The notes: generated by a model not told the origin, from the letters alone. DNA of 64,000 bases from Rugamonas rivuli (GCF_009380165.1 NZ_WHUF01000010.1:1-64000); one strand, 5' to 3'. Shown: positions 26,606 through 36,139, counted from the first letter of the stretch. Numbers and translations: made by a program.

Positions 26606-27154
26606 ATGACTAAACTCAAAGCCTTGGCTGGCGCTTTCGTGCTAGGCAGTGCCGCCTTTCTGTCGCAAAGTGCGATGGCCGCAGACATCAGCAATCCGGA
26701 CGCACCGCTCGATCTGAGCTCCGGTTCCGATTTCTTCGGCCACTTCATCACCGGCAACAACGCCGGCAACACTTTCTCCGACCGCTACACCTTCACCCTG
26801 ACCGGCAACAGCATCCTGACCTCGGATCTGTCTTCGTTCTCGGGTAACGCCAAAAACGGCCTGGACATCACCAGCCTGGGCCTGTTCAACGCGAACGGCC
26901 TGGTGCTCAAGGGTACCCAGGTCTCGACCGGCGAGATCGACGTCTGGACGCTGTCCTCGGCCCCGCTGTCCGCCGGCCAGTACTTCCTGCAGATCAGCGG
27001 CACCGTGATGTCGAAAGCTGCCGGCGTGTACTCGGCCGGCGCCACCGTTTCGGCCGTGCCGGAACCGGCGACCTACGGCATGATGCTGGGCGGCCTGGCG
27101 CTGGTCGGCGCCGTCGCTGCACGTCGCAAGTCCAAGCAAGACGACGCCGCGTAA
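26606..27154 (+). CDS. FxDxF-type PEP-CTERM protein
   Basis: The 182-residue secreted protein has a signal peptide ending AMAADIS, an NTFSDRYTFTL segment fitting the FxDxF-type subclass, and a C-terminal PEP-CTERM signal (AVPEPATYGMMLGG, then a hydrophobic helix and ARRKSKQ). An AGGAG ribosome-binding site sits just before the ATG. It should be exported, cut by exosortase and retained at the surface. A clear terminator follows, so it is monocistronic. Confidence 0.9.
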   Translation: MTKLKALAGAFVLGSAAFLSQSAMAADISNPDAPLDLSSGSDFFGHFITGNNAGNTFSDRYTFTLTGNSILTSDLSSFSGNAKNGLDITSLGLFNANGLVLKGTQVSTGEIDVWTLSSAPLSAGQYFLQISGTVMSKAAGVYSAGATVSAVPEPATYGMMLGGLALVGAVAARRKSKQDDAA

Positions 27155-27175
27155 GCGTCTTCGCGCTGCACAACG

Positions 27176-27213
27176 ACAGCCAGGCCGTTCCGACGGCCTG
27201 GCTGTTTTTGTTT
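27176..27213 (+). terminator. Intrinsic terminator after PEP-CTERM gene
   Basis: ACAGCCAGGCCGT (27176-27188) pairs perfectly with ACGGCCTGGCTGT (27193-27205) around a TCCG loop, followed by a T tract. Confidence 0.88.
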
Positions 27214-27279
27214 CTGTGGCCGGGCCGGGCCGGACCTGCTAGTATTTCCTATGCGCATTACCTCACAATAGGAAAACCG

Positions 27280-29223
27280 ATGGAAAGTCGCCTCACCCGC
27301 CTGGAAGCCGTTCAAACGATGTTGCTCGAAATCGGGCAGAAGTCGAGCAGCTGCACCGATATCAGCGAGTTCCTGCAGGCCGTGCACGCGGCGCTGGGGC
27401 GCATCATGTACGCGGCCAACTTCTTCGTGGCGTTGAGCGACCGTGACGGTCCGGTCAACCAGGTGCGTTTCGTGTATTTCGTCGACGAGGTCGACGACCC
27501 GCCGAGCCGCGACGACTTGTTCGAACTGGTCGAGGGCGAGTCGCCGACCGCCACCGTGATCGCCAGCCGCGAGCGCATGGTGATGACGGCGGCCGAGCAC
27601 CAGTCGCGGCGCGAGGCCAACGCCGGCTTCGGCATCGGCACCATCGCCGAACACTGGATGGGCTGCCCGCTGCTGGACCAGAACCACCAGGCGCTGGGCG
27701 CCATCGTCATCCAGAGCTATGACAAACAGCATACCTTCAACGAGGAAGACCAGGCGCTGTTCGCGCTGATCGCCAACCACGTGTCGAGCGCGCTGCAGCA
27801 CCTGCAGAGCATGGACCGGCTGGAGCGCGCGGTGCAGGAGCGCACCGCCCAGCTGTCGCACGAGGTGGCCGAGCGCCGCCGCGCCGAGAACATCCAGCGC
27901 GCGCTGTACGAGCTGGCCAATCTGTCGGCCACGGCCACCGGCGGCAGCCGCCTGAACATGCGGCTGCACCAGATCATCAGCGAGCTGGTGCCGGCGAAGA
28001 ATTTCCTGATGGCGCTGTACCACCCGGACACCAAGGAAATCAGCATCCCGTATTTTGTCGACGAGAAGGACGAGCATGCGCCGGTCAAGCGCTTCGACTT
28101 CGGCCTCGGCATGTCCTCGTATGTGCTGCAGCGCAAGCAGGCCATGCTGCTGGACCGCGCCGGCTACGCCGCGCTGGTGGACAGCGGCGAGATGGAGCAC
28201 CCGCTGGGCAATGTCGACATCGCCAGCTGGATGGGGGCGCCGATGCTGCTGGGCGACGTGGCGTATGGCGTCATCATCGTGCAAAGCTATGACGACTCGG
28301 TGGTCTACACCCAGGCCGACCTCGACATCCTGGCCTTCATGGCCAGCCACGTGGCGGTGGCGATCGCGCGCATGCAGGCCGACCGCGAGATCCGCCGCGC
28401 CAAGGAAACGCTGGAAGAACAGAACGCGGCGCTGGAAAATGCGCTGACCTCGCTCAAGGATGCGCAGGGCGAGCTGGTGCGGCAGGAGAAGCTGGCCTCG
28501 CTGGGCCGGCTGGTGGCCGGCGTGGCGCACGAGATCAACACGCCGCTGGGCATCTGCGTGACGGCCACCAGCCACCTGGTGGAAGAGCTCAAGCTGACGC
28601 GCGAAGACCTGGCCGCCGGTACGCTGGACGAGGACGGCCTGAACCAGTTCTTCGAGATCATCGACCAGTCGCTGCGCATCATGACCACCAACACGCAGCG
28701 CGCCGCGGCGCTGGTGCGCAGCTTCAAGCAGGTGGCGGTGGACCAGTCGTCCGACGATATCCGCAGCTTCAACCTGCGCAAATACCTGGACGAGGTGCTG
28801 CTGTCGCTGCAGCCCAAGCTCAAGGGCAAGCCGATCGCTGTCGAGATCGCTTGTGACGAGCACATCAACATGGCCAGCTTCCCGGGGGCGGTGTCGCAGA
28901 TCGTCACCAATATGGTGGTCAACTCGCTGGTGCACGGCTTCGAGGAGGGGCAGGCCGGCAAGATCAAGATCAGCGGCAAGGTCGATGGCGATTTCGTCGA
29001 CTTCGAATACAGCGACGATGGCGCGGGCATGGATACCAGCACGCTGGCGCAGCTGTTCGATCCCTTCTTCACCACCAAGCGCGGCTCGGGCGGCAGCGGC
29101 CTGGGCGCGCACATCCTGTACAACCTGGTGACGGGCGCGCTGGGCGGCACCATCAAGGTGGCCAGCGCGCCCGGCATGGGCCTGCACTACAAGCTGCGCT
29201 TCCCGAAAGTGAAGCGAAAGTAA
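27280..29223 (+). CDS. GAF-GAF sensor histidine kinase
   Basis: The 647-residue kinase is called from ATG 27280 (AGGA upstream); the longer frame to 27208 runs into the preceding terminator. Two GAF domains (about 10-175 and 210-370) precede a coiled coil, an H box (GVAHEINTPLG, His near 417) and a HATPase domain: N box NMVVNSLVHG near 542, G1 DDGAGMD near 577, G2 GSGGSGLG near 602. No membrane segment is present, so it should be a soluble sensor of a cytoplasmic signal. There is no adjacent response regulator; the HD-GYP regulator at 34.3-35.8 kb is a possible distant partner. Confidence 0.9.
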   Translation: MESRLTRLEAVQTMLLEIGQKSSSCTDISEFLQAVHAALGRIMYAANFFVALSDRDGPVNQVRFVYFVDEVDDPPSRDDLFELVEGESPTATVIASRERMVMTAAEHQSRREANAGFGIGTIAEHWMGCPLLDQNHQALGAIVIQSYDKQHTFNEEDQALFALIANHVSSALQHLQSMDRLERAVQERTAQLSHEVAERRRAENIQRALYELANLSATATGGSRLNMRLHQIISELVPAKNFLMALYHPDTKEISIPYFVDEKDEHAPVKRFDFGLGMSSYVLQRKQAMLLDRAGYAALVDSGEMEHPLGNVDIASWMGAPMLLGDVAYGVIIVQSYDDSVVYTQADLDILAFMASHVAVAIARMQADREIRRAKETLEEQNAALENALTSLKDAQGELVRQEKLASLGRLVAGVAHEINTPLGICVTATSHLVEELKLTREDLAAGTLDEDGLNQFFEIIDQSLRIMTTNTQRAAALVRSFKQVAVDQSSDDIRSFNLRKYLDEVLLSLQPKLKGKPIAVEIACDEHINMASFPGAVSQIVTNMVVNSLVHGFEEGQAGKIKISGKVDGDFVDFEYSDDGAGMDTSTLAQLFDPFFTTKRGSGGSGLGAHILYNLVTGALGGTIKVASAPGMGLHYKLRFPKVKRK

Positions 29224-29233
29224 GCGCCGCCGG

Positions 29234-30691
29234 CTAGCGGGCCGCCGGCTTGATGGCCGCCAGCGTCGTTTTCACCCAGGTTTTCAGGGCCGCCTCGTCG
29301 GCCATGTCGCCGTTGTAGCGGCGCGATGGCACGAAGGGCTCGCGCGTGGCCTGTGAGCCGGCGAAGATAGCCGACGGCAAGGTGATGACGCCATTGCCGC
29401 TGGGGAGCTTGTACGGGCCGATCTCGCCGTACGGGGAATAGCCGATGGTCGGCTCACCCAGCACCACGGTGTCGGCGATGGCGCTGATCTGCTGCAGGAA
29501 ATTCATGCAGGAGCTGAAGCAGCCACGGTCGATCACGGCGGCGATGCGCGGACCCGACGGGCGCTTGCGCACCGCCGCCGCCAATGCATCGGCCTCTTCC
29601 TTCGACATTCCTTCGATGCGCGCCATCGGCTCGCCGCGCTCCAGCGCCGCCTTCATCTTGGCGATGGAGTCGTCGAGCATGGGCTTGGCGGAGGCGAACT
29701 GCGGCAGGCTGGCGTAGCGCTGGAGCAGGGCGATCGCGGCCGGCGAGGCGATCTGGGATTTGGTGTGGGACGAGGTGTTGCCCAGCTGTTCGCCATAAGC
29801 CTCGCCGTACAGCGCCTGCAGCGCGCGGTTGCCCCAGCTGGAATCGCCGCCGCCGTTGCCGCGCAGGTCGAACACGACCCAGCCGGTGTGCTTCAGCGCG
29901 GCCAACTGCCGGTAGAGTTTTGCGTAGGCGTCGGCGGAGATGCCGCCGTTGAAGTTCGGCATGGCGACCCACTGCATGTCCGCCGCCAGCGGCGTCAGGC
30001 CGACCGCGCCGGCCTGGGCGGTGTAGCGCTGCTGCACCTCGCTCAGGCGGGCCTTGCCAATGCCGTCCTCGATGGCGCGCAGCGGCAGCGCGTAGTCGCG
30101 CACGACGCCGCCGGCCAGCTGGAAGGTGCAGCGCTGCGGCGTCCAGCCCAGGCCGATGTCGAACATGGACTGGCGGGCCAGCTCGCTCGGCGTGGTCGCG
30201 TATTCGAGGCTCTGGTTGCTGAACGGGGCGACATTGCTTTTCAGGTAGGTGCCGATCCAAACGCCGTCGCAGCTTTGCACGGTGGCGCCGCGCGGCGGCA
30301 GCGGCTGCGGCCAGTTCGGCTCGGACCAGATGACGCGGTAGCCGCCGTCGATGTGGTCGAGCACCACGCCGGTCCATGCGCGGGTCGGCATGCGCAGCTG
30401 GATGCCGGTGTGCGGATCGCCGAAGCCGTTGATGAAGCGCAGCAGTGCGCGGCGGTAGTCTTGCTCGGTCCTGGCGTTGGCGGCTTCGATCATGCCGGCG
30501 CGGCTGCCGGCTTCCAGCGGTGCGGTGACATCGATCTGGCCGCTGACGGCGCCGGCATGGCTGCTGCGCACGGCGTCGATGGCGAACTTCATGTCGGCCT
30601 TGGCGACTTCGCTCCAGTCGGTTGCGGAGGCTGTGGATGCCGCGAACGCCAACGGCAGCATGCTGAGACTAAACTTGATGTTGAAGGTCAT
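29234..30691 (-). CDS. S41 family peptidase, secreted
   Basis: The 485-residue protein is called from ATG 30691, which opens a signal peptide (FSLSMLPLAFAASTASA); the longer frame upstream is an Arg-rich shadow of the next gene. The S41 signature DLRGNGGGDSSW is present, and the likely nucleophile is in DRGCFSSCMNF. An N-terminal helical region recalls tricorn/CTP-like proteases. It is last of a three-gene operon after a TonB receptor and a SAM hydrolase (65-nt gap), so it may process material handled by the receptor. Confidence 0.85.
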   Translation of the reverse strand: MTFNIKFSLSMLPLAFAASTASATDWSEVAKADMKFAIDAVRSSHAGAVSGQIDVTAPLEAGSRAGMIEAANARTEQDYRRALLRFINGFGDPHTGIQLRMPTRAWTGVVLDHIDGGYRVIWSEPNWPQPLPPRGATVQSCDGVWIGTYLKSNVAPFSNQSLEYATTPSELARQSMFDIGLGWTPQRCTFQLAGGVVRDYALPLRAIEDGIGKARLSEVQQRYTAQAGAVGLTPLAADMQWVAMPNFNGGISADAYAKLYRQLAALKHTGWVVFDLRGNGGGDSSWGNRALQALYGEAYGEQLGNTSSHTKSQIASPAAIALLQRYASLPQFASAKPMLDDSIAKMKAALERGEPMARIEGMSKEEADALAAAVRKRPSGPRIAAVIDRGCFSSCMNFLQQISAIADTVVLGEPTIGYSPYGEIGPYKLPSGNGVITLPSAIFAGSQATREPFVPSRRYNGDMADEAALKTWVKTTLAAIKPAAR

Positions 30692-30756
30692 GAACGGCGC
30701 CGGCGCGTAGTTGAGTTGCCAGGATGGTAACTCAACTGCGCGCCCGGCGGAACGGC

Positions 30757-31677
30757 TTATTTCGCGCCGGCTTTGCTGATCTCCACTTCCCAGTCCACGC
30801 CGGAATCGATGTGGTGCTGCTTGGCGTAGTTGCCCTGGCTGACGGCGACCGCCACGTCCAGCAGGCTGTTCAGATAGACCAGCGGCTTGCCCTGCGCGAC
30901 GCCGCCAAAGGTGTGCTCGAACGGCGCCACCACTTTGTCGACCTGCTTGCCCTTGTGCAGGATGCGCACCTGCACGCGGTCGTGCACGCCGATGCCGAGT
31001 TCGTCGAACAGCGCTTTCGGAATATTGGTCCAGACGTTGCCGTACTTGATGTCCAGCACGGGGATGATGCCGCGCACCACCTTGCCGTCGCGGACCGCCT
31101 TCTGGTAAGGGATCTTCACCACAGATTCGCCAGGCAACACCGGGCCGACCTGCTCGAAGCTGATCGCGCCGGACGCCAGCCGCGCGCCGACATAGGCGTA
31201 CACGTCGCGGCCGTGGAAGGTGTAGGACTCGCCGGAGCCGGCCAGGCGGTTGACCTTCTCGTCGATCTCGCGCAGCTCGGCCACGCCGTCGCGCTCGGCG
31301 ATCAGCGTGAACAGGCCGTTGTCGGGGCCGACGAAGTAGCGGCCTTCCCTGGTCTTCAACACCACCGACTTGCGGGCCGTGCCCACGCCCGGATCGACCA
31401 CGGCGACGAACACGCTGCCTTGCGGCCAGTAGTTGGCGGTCTGGTAGAGGCGGTAGGCGCCGAGCCAGATGTCGTAGTCGGGAATGTTGTGGGTCAGGTC
31501 GGAGACGTTCAGCTTCGGATCGACGCCGAAAGCCACGCCGTGCATGGCGGAGACGGCGCCGTCGGAGGTGCCGAAGTCGGTCAGCAGCACCAAGGCATTG
31601 CTGGCGTGGGCTTGCGCGGCCATCAGCGTGCTCATGCAGACGGCGGCGAACAGGTGGGAGATGCGGGTGAGCTTCAT
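30757..31677 (-). CDS. Secreted SAM hydrolase (DUF62, SAM hydroxide adenosyltransferase)
   Basis: The 306-residue protein starts at ATG 31677. A signal peptide (residues 1-26, ending AQAHA) precedes a full DUF62 fold: LLTDFGTSDG, LTHNIPDYDI, VVDPGVGTAR, PDNGLF and FHGRDVYAYV. This family splits S-adenosylmethionine into adenosine and methionine using water, related to fluorinase/chlorinase. A periplasmic copy would act on exogenous substrate, not cytosolic SAM. It follows the TonB receptor after 11 nt and is surely co-transcribed. Substrate in the periplasm is an inference. Confidence 0.9.
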   Translation of the reverse strand: MKLTRISHLFAAVCMSTLMAAQAHASNALVLLTDFGTSDGAVSAMHGVAFGVDPKLNVSDLTHNIPDYDIWLGAYRLYQTANYWPQGSVFVAVVDPGVGTARKSVVLKTREGRYFVGPDNGLFTLIAERDGVAELREIDEKVNRLAGSGESYTFHGRDVYAYVGARLASGAISFEQVGPVLPGESVVKIPYQKAVRDGKVVRGIIPVLDIKYGNVWTNIPKALFDELGIGVHDRVQVRILHKGKQVDKVVAPFEHTFGGVAQGKPLVYLNSLLDVAVAVSQGNYAKQHHIDSGVDWEVEISKAGAK

Positions 31678-31688
31678 GGAATCCTTTT

Positions 31689-34172
31689 TTAGAATGTGTA
31701 GCGCAAGCGGCCGTAGAAGTATGCACCGTTGACGCCGATCGGGTTGATGAAGTTGTACGGCAGCGCGCCGCCGTAAGTGGCGTTGTTGGTCTGGCGCACG
31801 CGCTCCGGATAGCGATCGAAGATGTTGTCGCCGCCGACGGCCAGCGTCAGCTGCGTGGTCAGCTTGTACTGCGCCTCCAGGTCGACCGACCACACGGCGC
31901 CGAACGATTGCGCGTGGACGCCGTCGACCACCGGCGCCTCCTGGTCGTACGAAAAATCCTTCAGCGCGCCGAAGCGGGTGGCGCGCGCCAGCAGGCTCCA
32001 GCGGGCGGCCTGCCAGTCGGCGGTCAGTACCAGCTTGCTGTTCGGCGAAGCGTTGCGGATGCGGAACAGGCTGGTGTCGGTCAGCAGCGTCAGCGATGGA
32101 TCGATCCTGGCCAGCGCGGCCGAACCCTGGCGCACCTTGTCCAGGCGGGTCTTGTTCAGGTTGAGCGCGGCGTTCAGGTCCAGCTTGCCGCCGGCGAAGG
32201 ACAGGTCGTGGTTCAGCACGGCGTCCAGGCCGGTGGTGCTGGTGTCGAGCAGGTTGGCCAGGTAGGCCACCGACTGGATGTCGCTGCGGCCGATCGAGGC
32301 CAGGTAGGCGGTGGCGGCGTCGCTTTGCAGGTCGCTGCTGCGGGTGATGCGGTCGCGGATCTTGATGCGGTAGGCGTCCAGCGTGACGCTGGTGTTGCGC
32401 TGCGGACGCCATGCCAGGCCCAGCGACAGGTTGGTCGATTTCTCCGGCTTCAATGCCTCGGCGCCGAAGCTGCGCGCCAGCGCGTCGCTGGCCGGCAGCA
32501 GCGACGCGGTCTGCAAGCCGCTGCCGTCGCTGTTGAAGTTGAGCGTGGAGAAGCGGAAGCCGGTCTGCACCAGGGCCGGCGCGCGGAAGCTGTTGGACAG
32601 CGAGCCGCGCAGCAGGAAACCGTCGCTAAGCTTGTAGCGCGCGGACAGCTTGCCGGTGCTGGCGCTGCCGAAATCGCTGTAGTCCGAATAGCGGGCGGCC
32701 GCGCCCAGCAACAGGCGGCTGGTGAGGTCGCTTTCGAGGTCGGCGTACACCGAGCGTATCGAACGGCCGCCGTCGAACGCATCCTGCGGCCGCAAGCCCG
32801 GGCCGGCCTGCGCGCCCGGCGGCGCGTCGACGATGGGGCCGGCCGCGTAGGAGGCCGCGTCGCCCGGCGAGCTGAGGTAAGTCTCGTGCATGAACTCGGC
32901 GCCCAGCGCCAGGTTGACGGGGCTGCCCAGGCCCAGGTCAAGCTCGCGCGTGAGATCGGCGTTGAGCGCGTTCTGGCGGAAGTCGAAGGTGGCCAGGTGG
33001 AAGCTGGTCGGGCTCTGCGCGCCCAGCGAGGCGTTGGCCGAGTTGCTCAGGTCGTAGCGGAACAGGTTGCCGCCGTGGCGCGCGCTCAGGTCGGCGTTCC
33101 AGCCTGCTGCCGCGAAGCGGGCGCCGGCCACGATGCTGGTGTCGGTCATGTCGCCCTGGGTCACGGGGCGGTAGCCGGACGGGTATAGCGCCGGCACGTT
33201 GGACGGGTCGCCCGGATAACGGAAGTAGGCGCTGCCGTCGGACTTGCGCTGGTTGATGGTGGCGAACGAGTAGGCGTCGACGCCGTTGGCCAATGGCAGC
33301 AGCGCGTTGTAGAACAGGTAGTGGTTGTCCTGCTGCGAGTCGCCGGACTTGAACACCACCTTGCCGTCCAGCGCCAGGTCGGCCGGGGTCGAGTTCCACG
33401 ACGTCCAGCCGGCGTCGCTGAAGCCGGCGCGCTGGGTCGGCGAGCGGCTGCGGGTTTCGGCGCCGAAGCGCAGGAAGCCGGCGTCGCCCAGCGGCACGCC
33501 GTAGTCGGCGCTGGCGGTCCTGGTCTGGCCGTCGGTCTTGGTCTCGTTGGTGGGCTTGAAGTCGGTGTGGTTGGCGCCGTAGCCGACCGAGGCCGAGCCG
33601 CCGCTGCGGGCGCTTTTCAGCACGATGTTGATGACGCCGGCCACGGCGTCGCTGCCGTACTGGGCGCCGGCGCCGTCGCGCAGGATTTCAATGTGGTCGA
33701 TGGCGCCCGGCGGGATCGCGTTGACGTCTACCGGCACGGTGCCGGCGAAGCTGCTCTCCGTGTCGAGCACGGCGCTGGTGTGGCGGCGCTTGCCGTTGAT
33801 GAGCACCAGCACCTGGTCCGGCGCCAGTCCGCGCAGCTGGATGCCGCGCACCGAGTCCGAGGCGCCGCTCGATTCGATGCGCGGGAAGTTGATCGACGGC
33901 GCCAGGTTTTGCAGGGCCGCGCCCAGTTCGCCGCCGGCCGCCGCGTTCTCGACTTCGCGCTGGCCGAAGCGGTCGATCGGCACGGCGCTGTCGAACACGG
34001 TGCGGTTGCGCGCACGCGAGCCGACCACGGTGACCTGGTCGATGGCGGCGTCGCTGGCCGGCGCTTGCTGTGCGTGCACTTCAGGCAGCGCGGCCAGCAG
34101 CAGCGCGCAGGCGAGCACGCTGCGGCGCAAAGGCAAGTGGGGGAGGGCGTGTGGGAGCTGGCTGCTTGGCAT
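31689..34172 (-). CDS. TonB-dependent receptor
   Basis: The 827-residue receptor has a signal peptide (CALLLAALPEVHAQ), a TonB box-like VTVVGSR at about 48, a plug domain (LRGLAPDQVLVLINGKRRH, then GSDAVAGVINIVLK at about 165-180) and a 22-strand barrel ending ...GRLRYTF with a terminal Phe. It likely imports a nutrient rather than only siderophores; no siderophore genes are near. It heads an operon with a secreted SAM hydrolase and an S41 protease. Its ribosome-binding site is inside a perfect 11-bp stem (34176-34221). Confidence 0.92.
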   Translation of the reverse strand: MPSSQLPHALPHLPLRRSVLACALLLAALPEVHAQQAPASDAAIDQVTVVGSRARNRTVFDSAVPIDRFGQREVENAAAGGELGAALQNLAPSINFPRIESSGASDSVRGIQLRGLAPDQVLVLINGKRRHTSAVLDTESSFAGTVPVDVNAIPPGAIDHIEILRDGAGAQYGSDAVAGVINIVLKSARSGGSASVGYGANHTDFKPTNETKTDGQTRTASADYGVPLGDAGFLRFGAETRSRSPTQRAGFSDAGWTSWNSTPADLALDGKVVFKSGDSQQDNHYLFYNALLPLANGVDAYSFATINQRKSDGSAYFRYPGDPSNVPALYPSGYRPVTQGDMTDTSIVAGARFAAAGWNADLSARHGGNLFRYDLSNSANASLGAQSPTSFHLATFDFRQNALNADLTRELDLGLGSPVNLALGAEFMHETYLSSPGDAASYAAGPIVDAPPGAQAGPGLRPQDAFDGGRSIRSVYADLESDLTSRLLLGAAARYSDYSDFGSASTGKLSARYKLSDGFLLRGSLSNSFRAPALVQTGFRFSTLNFNSDGSGLQTASLLPASDALARSFGAEALKPEKSTNLSLGLAWRPQRNTSVTLDAYRIKIRDRITRSSDLQSDAATAYLASIGRSDIQSVAYLANLLDTSTTGLDAVLNHDLSFAGGKLDLNAALNLNKTRLDKVRQGSAALARIDPSLTLLTDTSLFRIRNASPNSKLVLTADWQAARWSLLARATRFGALKDFSYDQEAPVVDGVHAQSFGAVWSVDLEAQYKLTTQLTLAVGGDNIFDRYPERVRQTNNATYGGALPYNFINPIGVNGAYFYGRLRYTF

Positions 34173-34175
34173 CGT

Positions 34176-34221
34176 GAATTCCTTGCGTGGACCGGACTAC
34201 GATCTTACGGGCAAGGAATTC
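34176..34221 (-). promoter_or_regulatory. Stem-loop sequestering the TonB receptor ribosome-binding site
   Basis: On the minus-strand RNA, GAATTCCTTGC (34221-34211) pairs perfectly with GCAAGGAATTC (34186-34176), separated by a 24-nt loop. The 3' arm contains the AAGGA Shine-Dalgarno, 7 nt from the ATG at 34172. Closed, the stem would block translation; opening by a ligand, protein or RNA would allow it. Confidence 0.55.
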
Positions 34222-34260
34222 AGTTTCACAAAGATCTATTGCAAATATGCTTATGCGGGC

Positions 34261-35766
34261 TTAATCGGGGAAGCGCTCGTTGATGGCGACTGCTTTATCG
34301 ATGTTTTTGCACAACAGATCGACGTACAGCGGATCGAGGTGATGGCCGGCCACTTCGCGCAAATGCTCGACCACTTTGTCGATCGGCCAGGCTTCCTTGT
34401 AGCAGCGCTTGTGCATCAGCGCGTCGAACACATCGGCCACGGCGACGATGCGCGCGTACAGGTGGATGTCGTGGCCCTTCAAGCCTTGCGGATAGCCGCT
34501 GCCGTCGAACTTCTCGTGGTGCTGGTGGGCGATCACGGCGGCCGCCTTCAGGATGGGGCGCTGCGAACCGTCGAGGATGGACAGGCCCACCGTCGGGTGC
34601 TGCTTCATGATTTCCCACTCGGCCGCGTCGAGCTTGCCCGGCTTGAGCAGCACCGCGTCCGGCGTGGCGATCTTGCCGATGTCGTGCATGGGCGCGGCGT
34701 GGCGCAGCACGGCCGTCTCGTCGTCCGGCATGCCGGAGGCCTGGGCCAGCAGGTGGCAGACTTCCGACATGCGGCGCACGTGGTTGCCCGCCTCGTTGGA
34801 ACGCGATTCGACCACGTCGCCGAGGCGCAGGATCAGCTCGGCCTGGGTGTCGGTGATTTCCTGGGTCAGCAGGATGTTGTCGAAGGCGATGGCGACGCCG
34901 GAGCAGAACACTTCCAGCAGCTTGGTGTCGATTTCGGAGATTTCTTCCACGCCCTTGAGCACCAGCAGCGAGGCCTTGCCGCTGCTGTTGGGGAAATAGC
35001 CGATGTAGGTGTCGCCTTCGACGCGCGAGATCTTGTTGCTCTTGGCGGCGTCGAGCTGGGCCAGCACGTCGGCGCTGAGCAGGGTGCCGTCCTCGTCGCC
35101 GATCTGGGCCAGGATTTCGTAATCGTTCTCGCCGCTGATGGCGGTCGCGCCGCGCAGGCGCAGCAGCATGCTGTGTTCCAGGCGCAGCAGCGCCACCACT
35201 TGCTGCAGCAGGCCGTTGGCGAAGTCTTTCAGGTTGCGTTGCTGGAAGATGTGGGCCGAGGCGGCGATCACGCGCTCCAGGCCTTCGCGGTAGTTCAGCT
35301 GCTGGCGGCGGGCTTCCTCGACCTTCATGATGTCGCGGTAGGCGCGCAGCGCGGCGAAGGTGGTGGTGAACAGCTTGGTGCGGTCGAGCTCGGTCTTTTC
35401 CTTGTAGTCGTTGATGTCGTAGTTGACGATCACGCGTTCTTCGGGAGCCTGGCCGGGCTGGCCGGTGCGCAGCACGATGCGGGTGAACTGGTTGTCGAGG
35501 TCCTGGCGCATCCAGCGCGCCACTTCGAGGCCGCTGTCTTCCTTTTCCATCACCACGTCGAGGAACACCAGCGCGATGTCGCTCTCGCGGGCCAGCACTT
35601 CCTTGGCTTCGGCGCCGCTGTAGGCGTGCACGAAACTGAGGGCGCGGCCGTCGAGGCGGAAGCGGTTCAGCGTCAGTTTCGTGATGTCGTGGATGTCCGG
35701 TTCATCGTCGACCAACAGGACTTTCCAAGGCGCTAGCTTAGGCGAGGCAGCAGACAAAAAAGACAT
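34261..35766 (-). CDS. Receiver-DUF3369-HD-GYP response regulator
   Basis: The 501-residue protein has a receiver domain (about 15-135, phospho-acceptor Asp70 in LVFLDVVME), a DUF3369 sensor region (about 165-300) and an HD-GYP phosphodiesterase domain with MHDIGKI and HHEKFDGSGYPQGL. HD-GYP enzymes degrade cyclic di-GMP. Key metal ligands (HD, HH, and the GYP motif) are intact, so it should be active when phosphorylated. The opposing activity, a diguanylate cyclase, is encoded at 20.4-23.4 kb. The cognate kinase is not adjacent. Confidence 0.92.
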   Translation of the reverse strand: MSFLSAASPKLAPWKVLLVDDEPDIHDITKLTLNRFRLDGRALSFVHAYSGAEAKEVLARESDIALVFLDVVMEKEDSGLEVARWMRQDLDNQFTRIVLRTGQPGQAPEERVIVNYDINDYKEKTELDRTKLFTTTFAALRAYRDIMKVEEARRQQLNYREGLERVIAASAHIFQQRNLKDFANGLLQQVVALLRLEHSMLLRLRGATAISGENDYEILAQIGDEDGTLLSADVLAQLDAAKSNKISRVEGDTYIGYFPNSSGKASLLVLKGVEEISEIDTKLLEVFCSGVAIAFDNILLTQEITDTQAELILRLGDVVESRSNEAGNHVRRMSEVCHLLAQASGMPDDETAVLRHAAPMHDIGKIATPDAVLLKPGKLDAAEWEIMKQHPTVGLSILDGSQRPILKAAAVIAHQHHEKFDGSGYPQGLKGHDIHLYARIVAVADVFDALMHKRCYKEAWPIDKVVEHLREVAGHHLDPLYVDLLCKNIDKAVAINERFPD

Positions 35767-36102
35767 AAGGGCGAGTTCCGCAAAATGGCACTACTGAATG
35801 GTTTCTTTCGATTGTAGTCTTACCCACTGCTATTAACAACAGGCAACAAAAATTCCTGTTGCCTTGCACAACACACTCGAAGCGTTTCCAGGCGTTCTGA
35901 TTGTACGGCGCGTTTGACGGCGGCGGCGCAGCGTTAGTCTTCTGTAACGCCTATGTGCAGCCGAAACAATACTTCGTTTTTGGCAATATTGCTATCTCTG
36001 TGAGAAATATTTTATGTAGTGTGCAACAAATCGACGTTGGCGCGGGCCGGGCGGAAATTCTCCAGACGGTGTCTGGCGAATTGGCCGGGCAGCGCTGGAC
36101 GC
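35767..36102. other. Intergenic region, 336 bp
   Basis: It is AT-rich relative to neighbours. A small hairpin is possible at about 35836-35860 (CAACAGG and CCTGTTG arms). The right part carries AT-rich tracts (ATATTTTATG). An open frame at 35901-36125 runs through the next terminator and is not believable. No gene or RNA family was recognised. Confidence 0.5.
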
Positions 36103-36139
36103 AAAAAAGCCCGCAAGGAGCTTGACGCTCGTTGCGGGC
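36103..36139 (-). terminator. Intrinsic terminator of phoX
   Basis: On the minus strand GCCCGCAA and TTGCGGGC form an 8-bp stem (arms 36132-36139 and 36109-36116), followed by a U tract from the A run at 36103-36108. It lies 27 nt beyond the phoX stop. Confidence 0.82.

Noticed and set aside
29234..31726. Single 830-codon S41 fusion protein
   Set aside because: The first ~340 codons are an Arg-rich shadow of the SAM hydrolase gene; the real start with a signal peptide is at 30691.
35901..36125. 74-codon open frame in the gap before phoX
   Set aside because: No ribosome-binding site and it reads through the phoX terminator.
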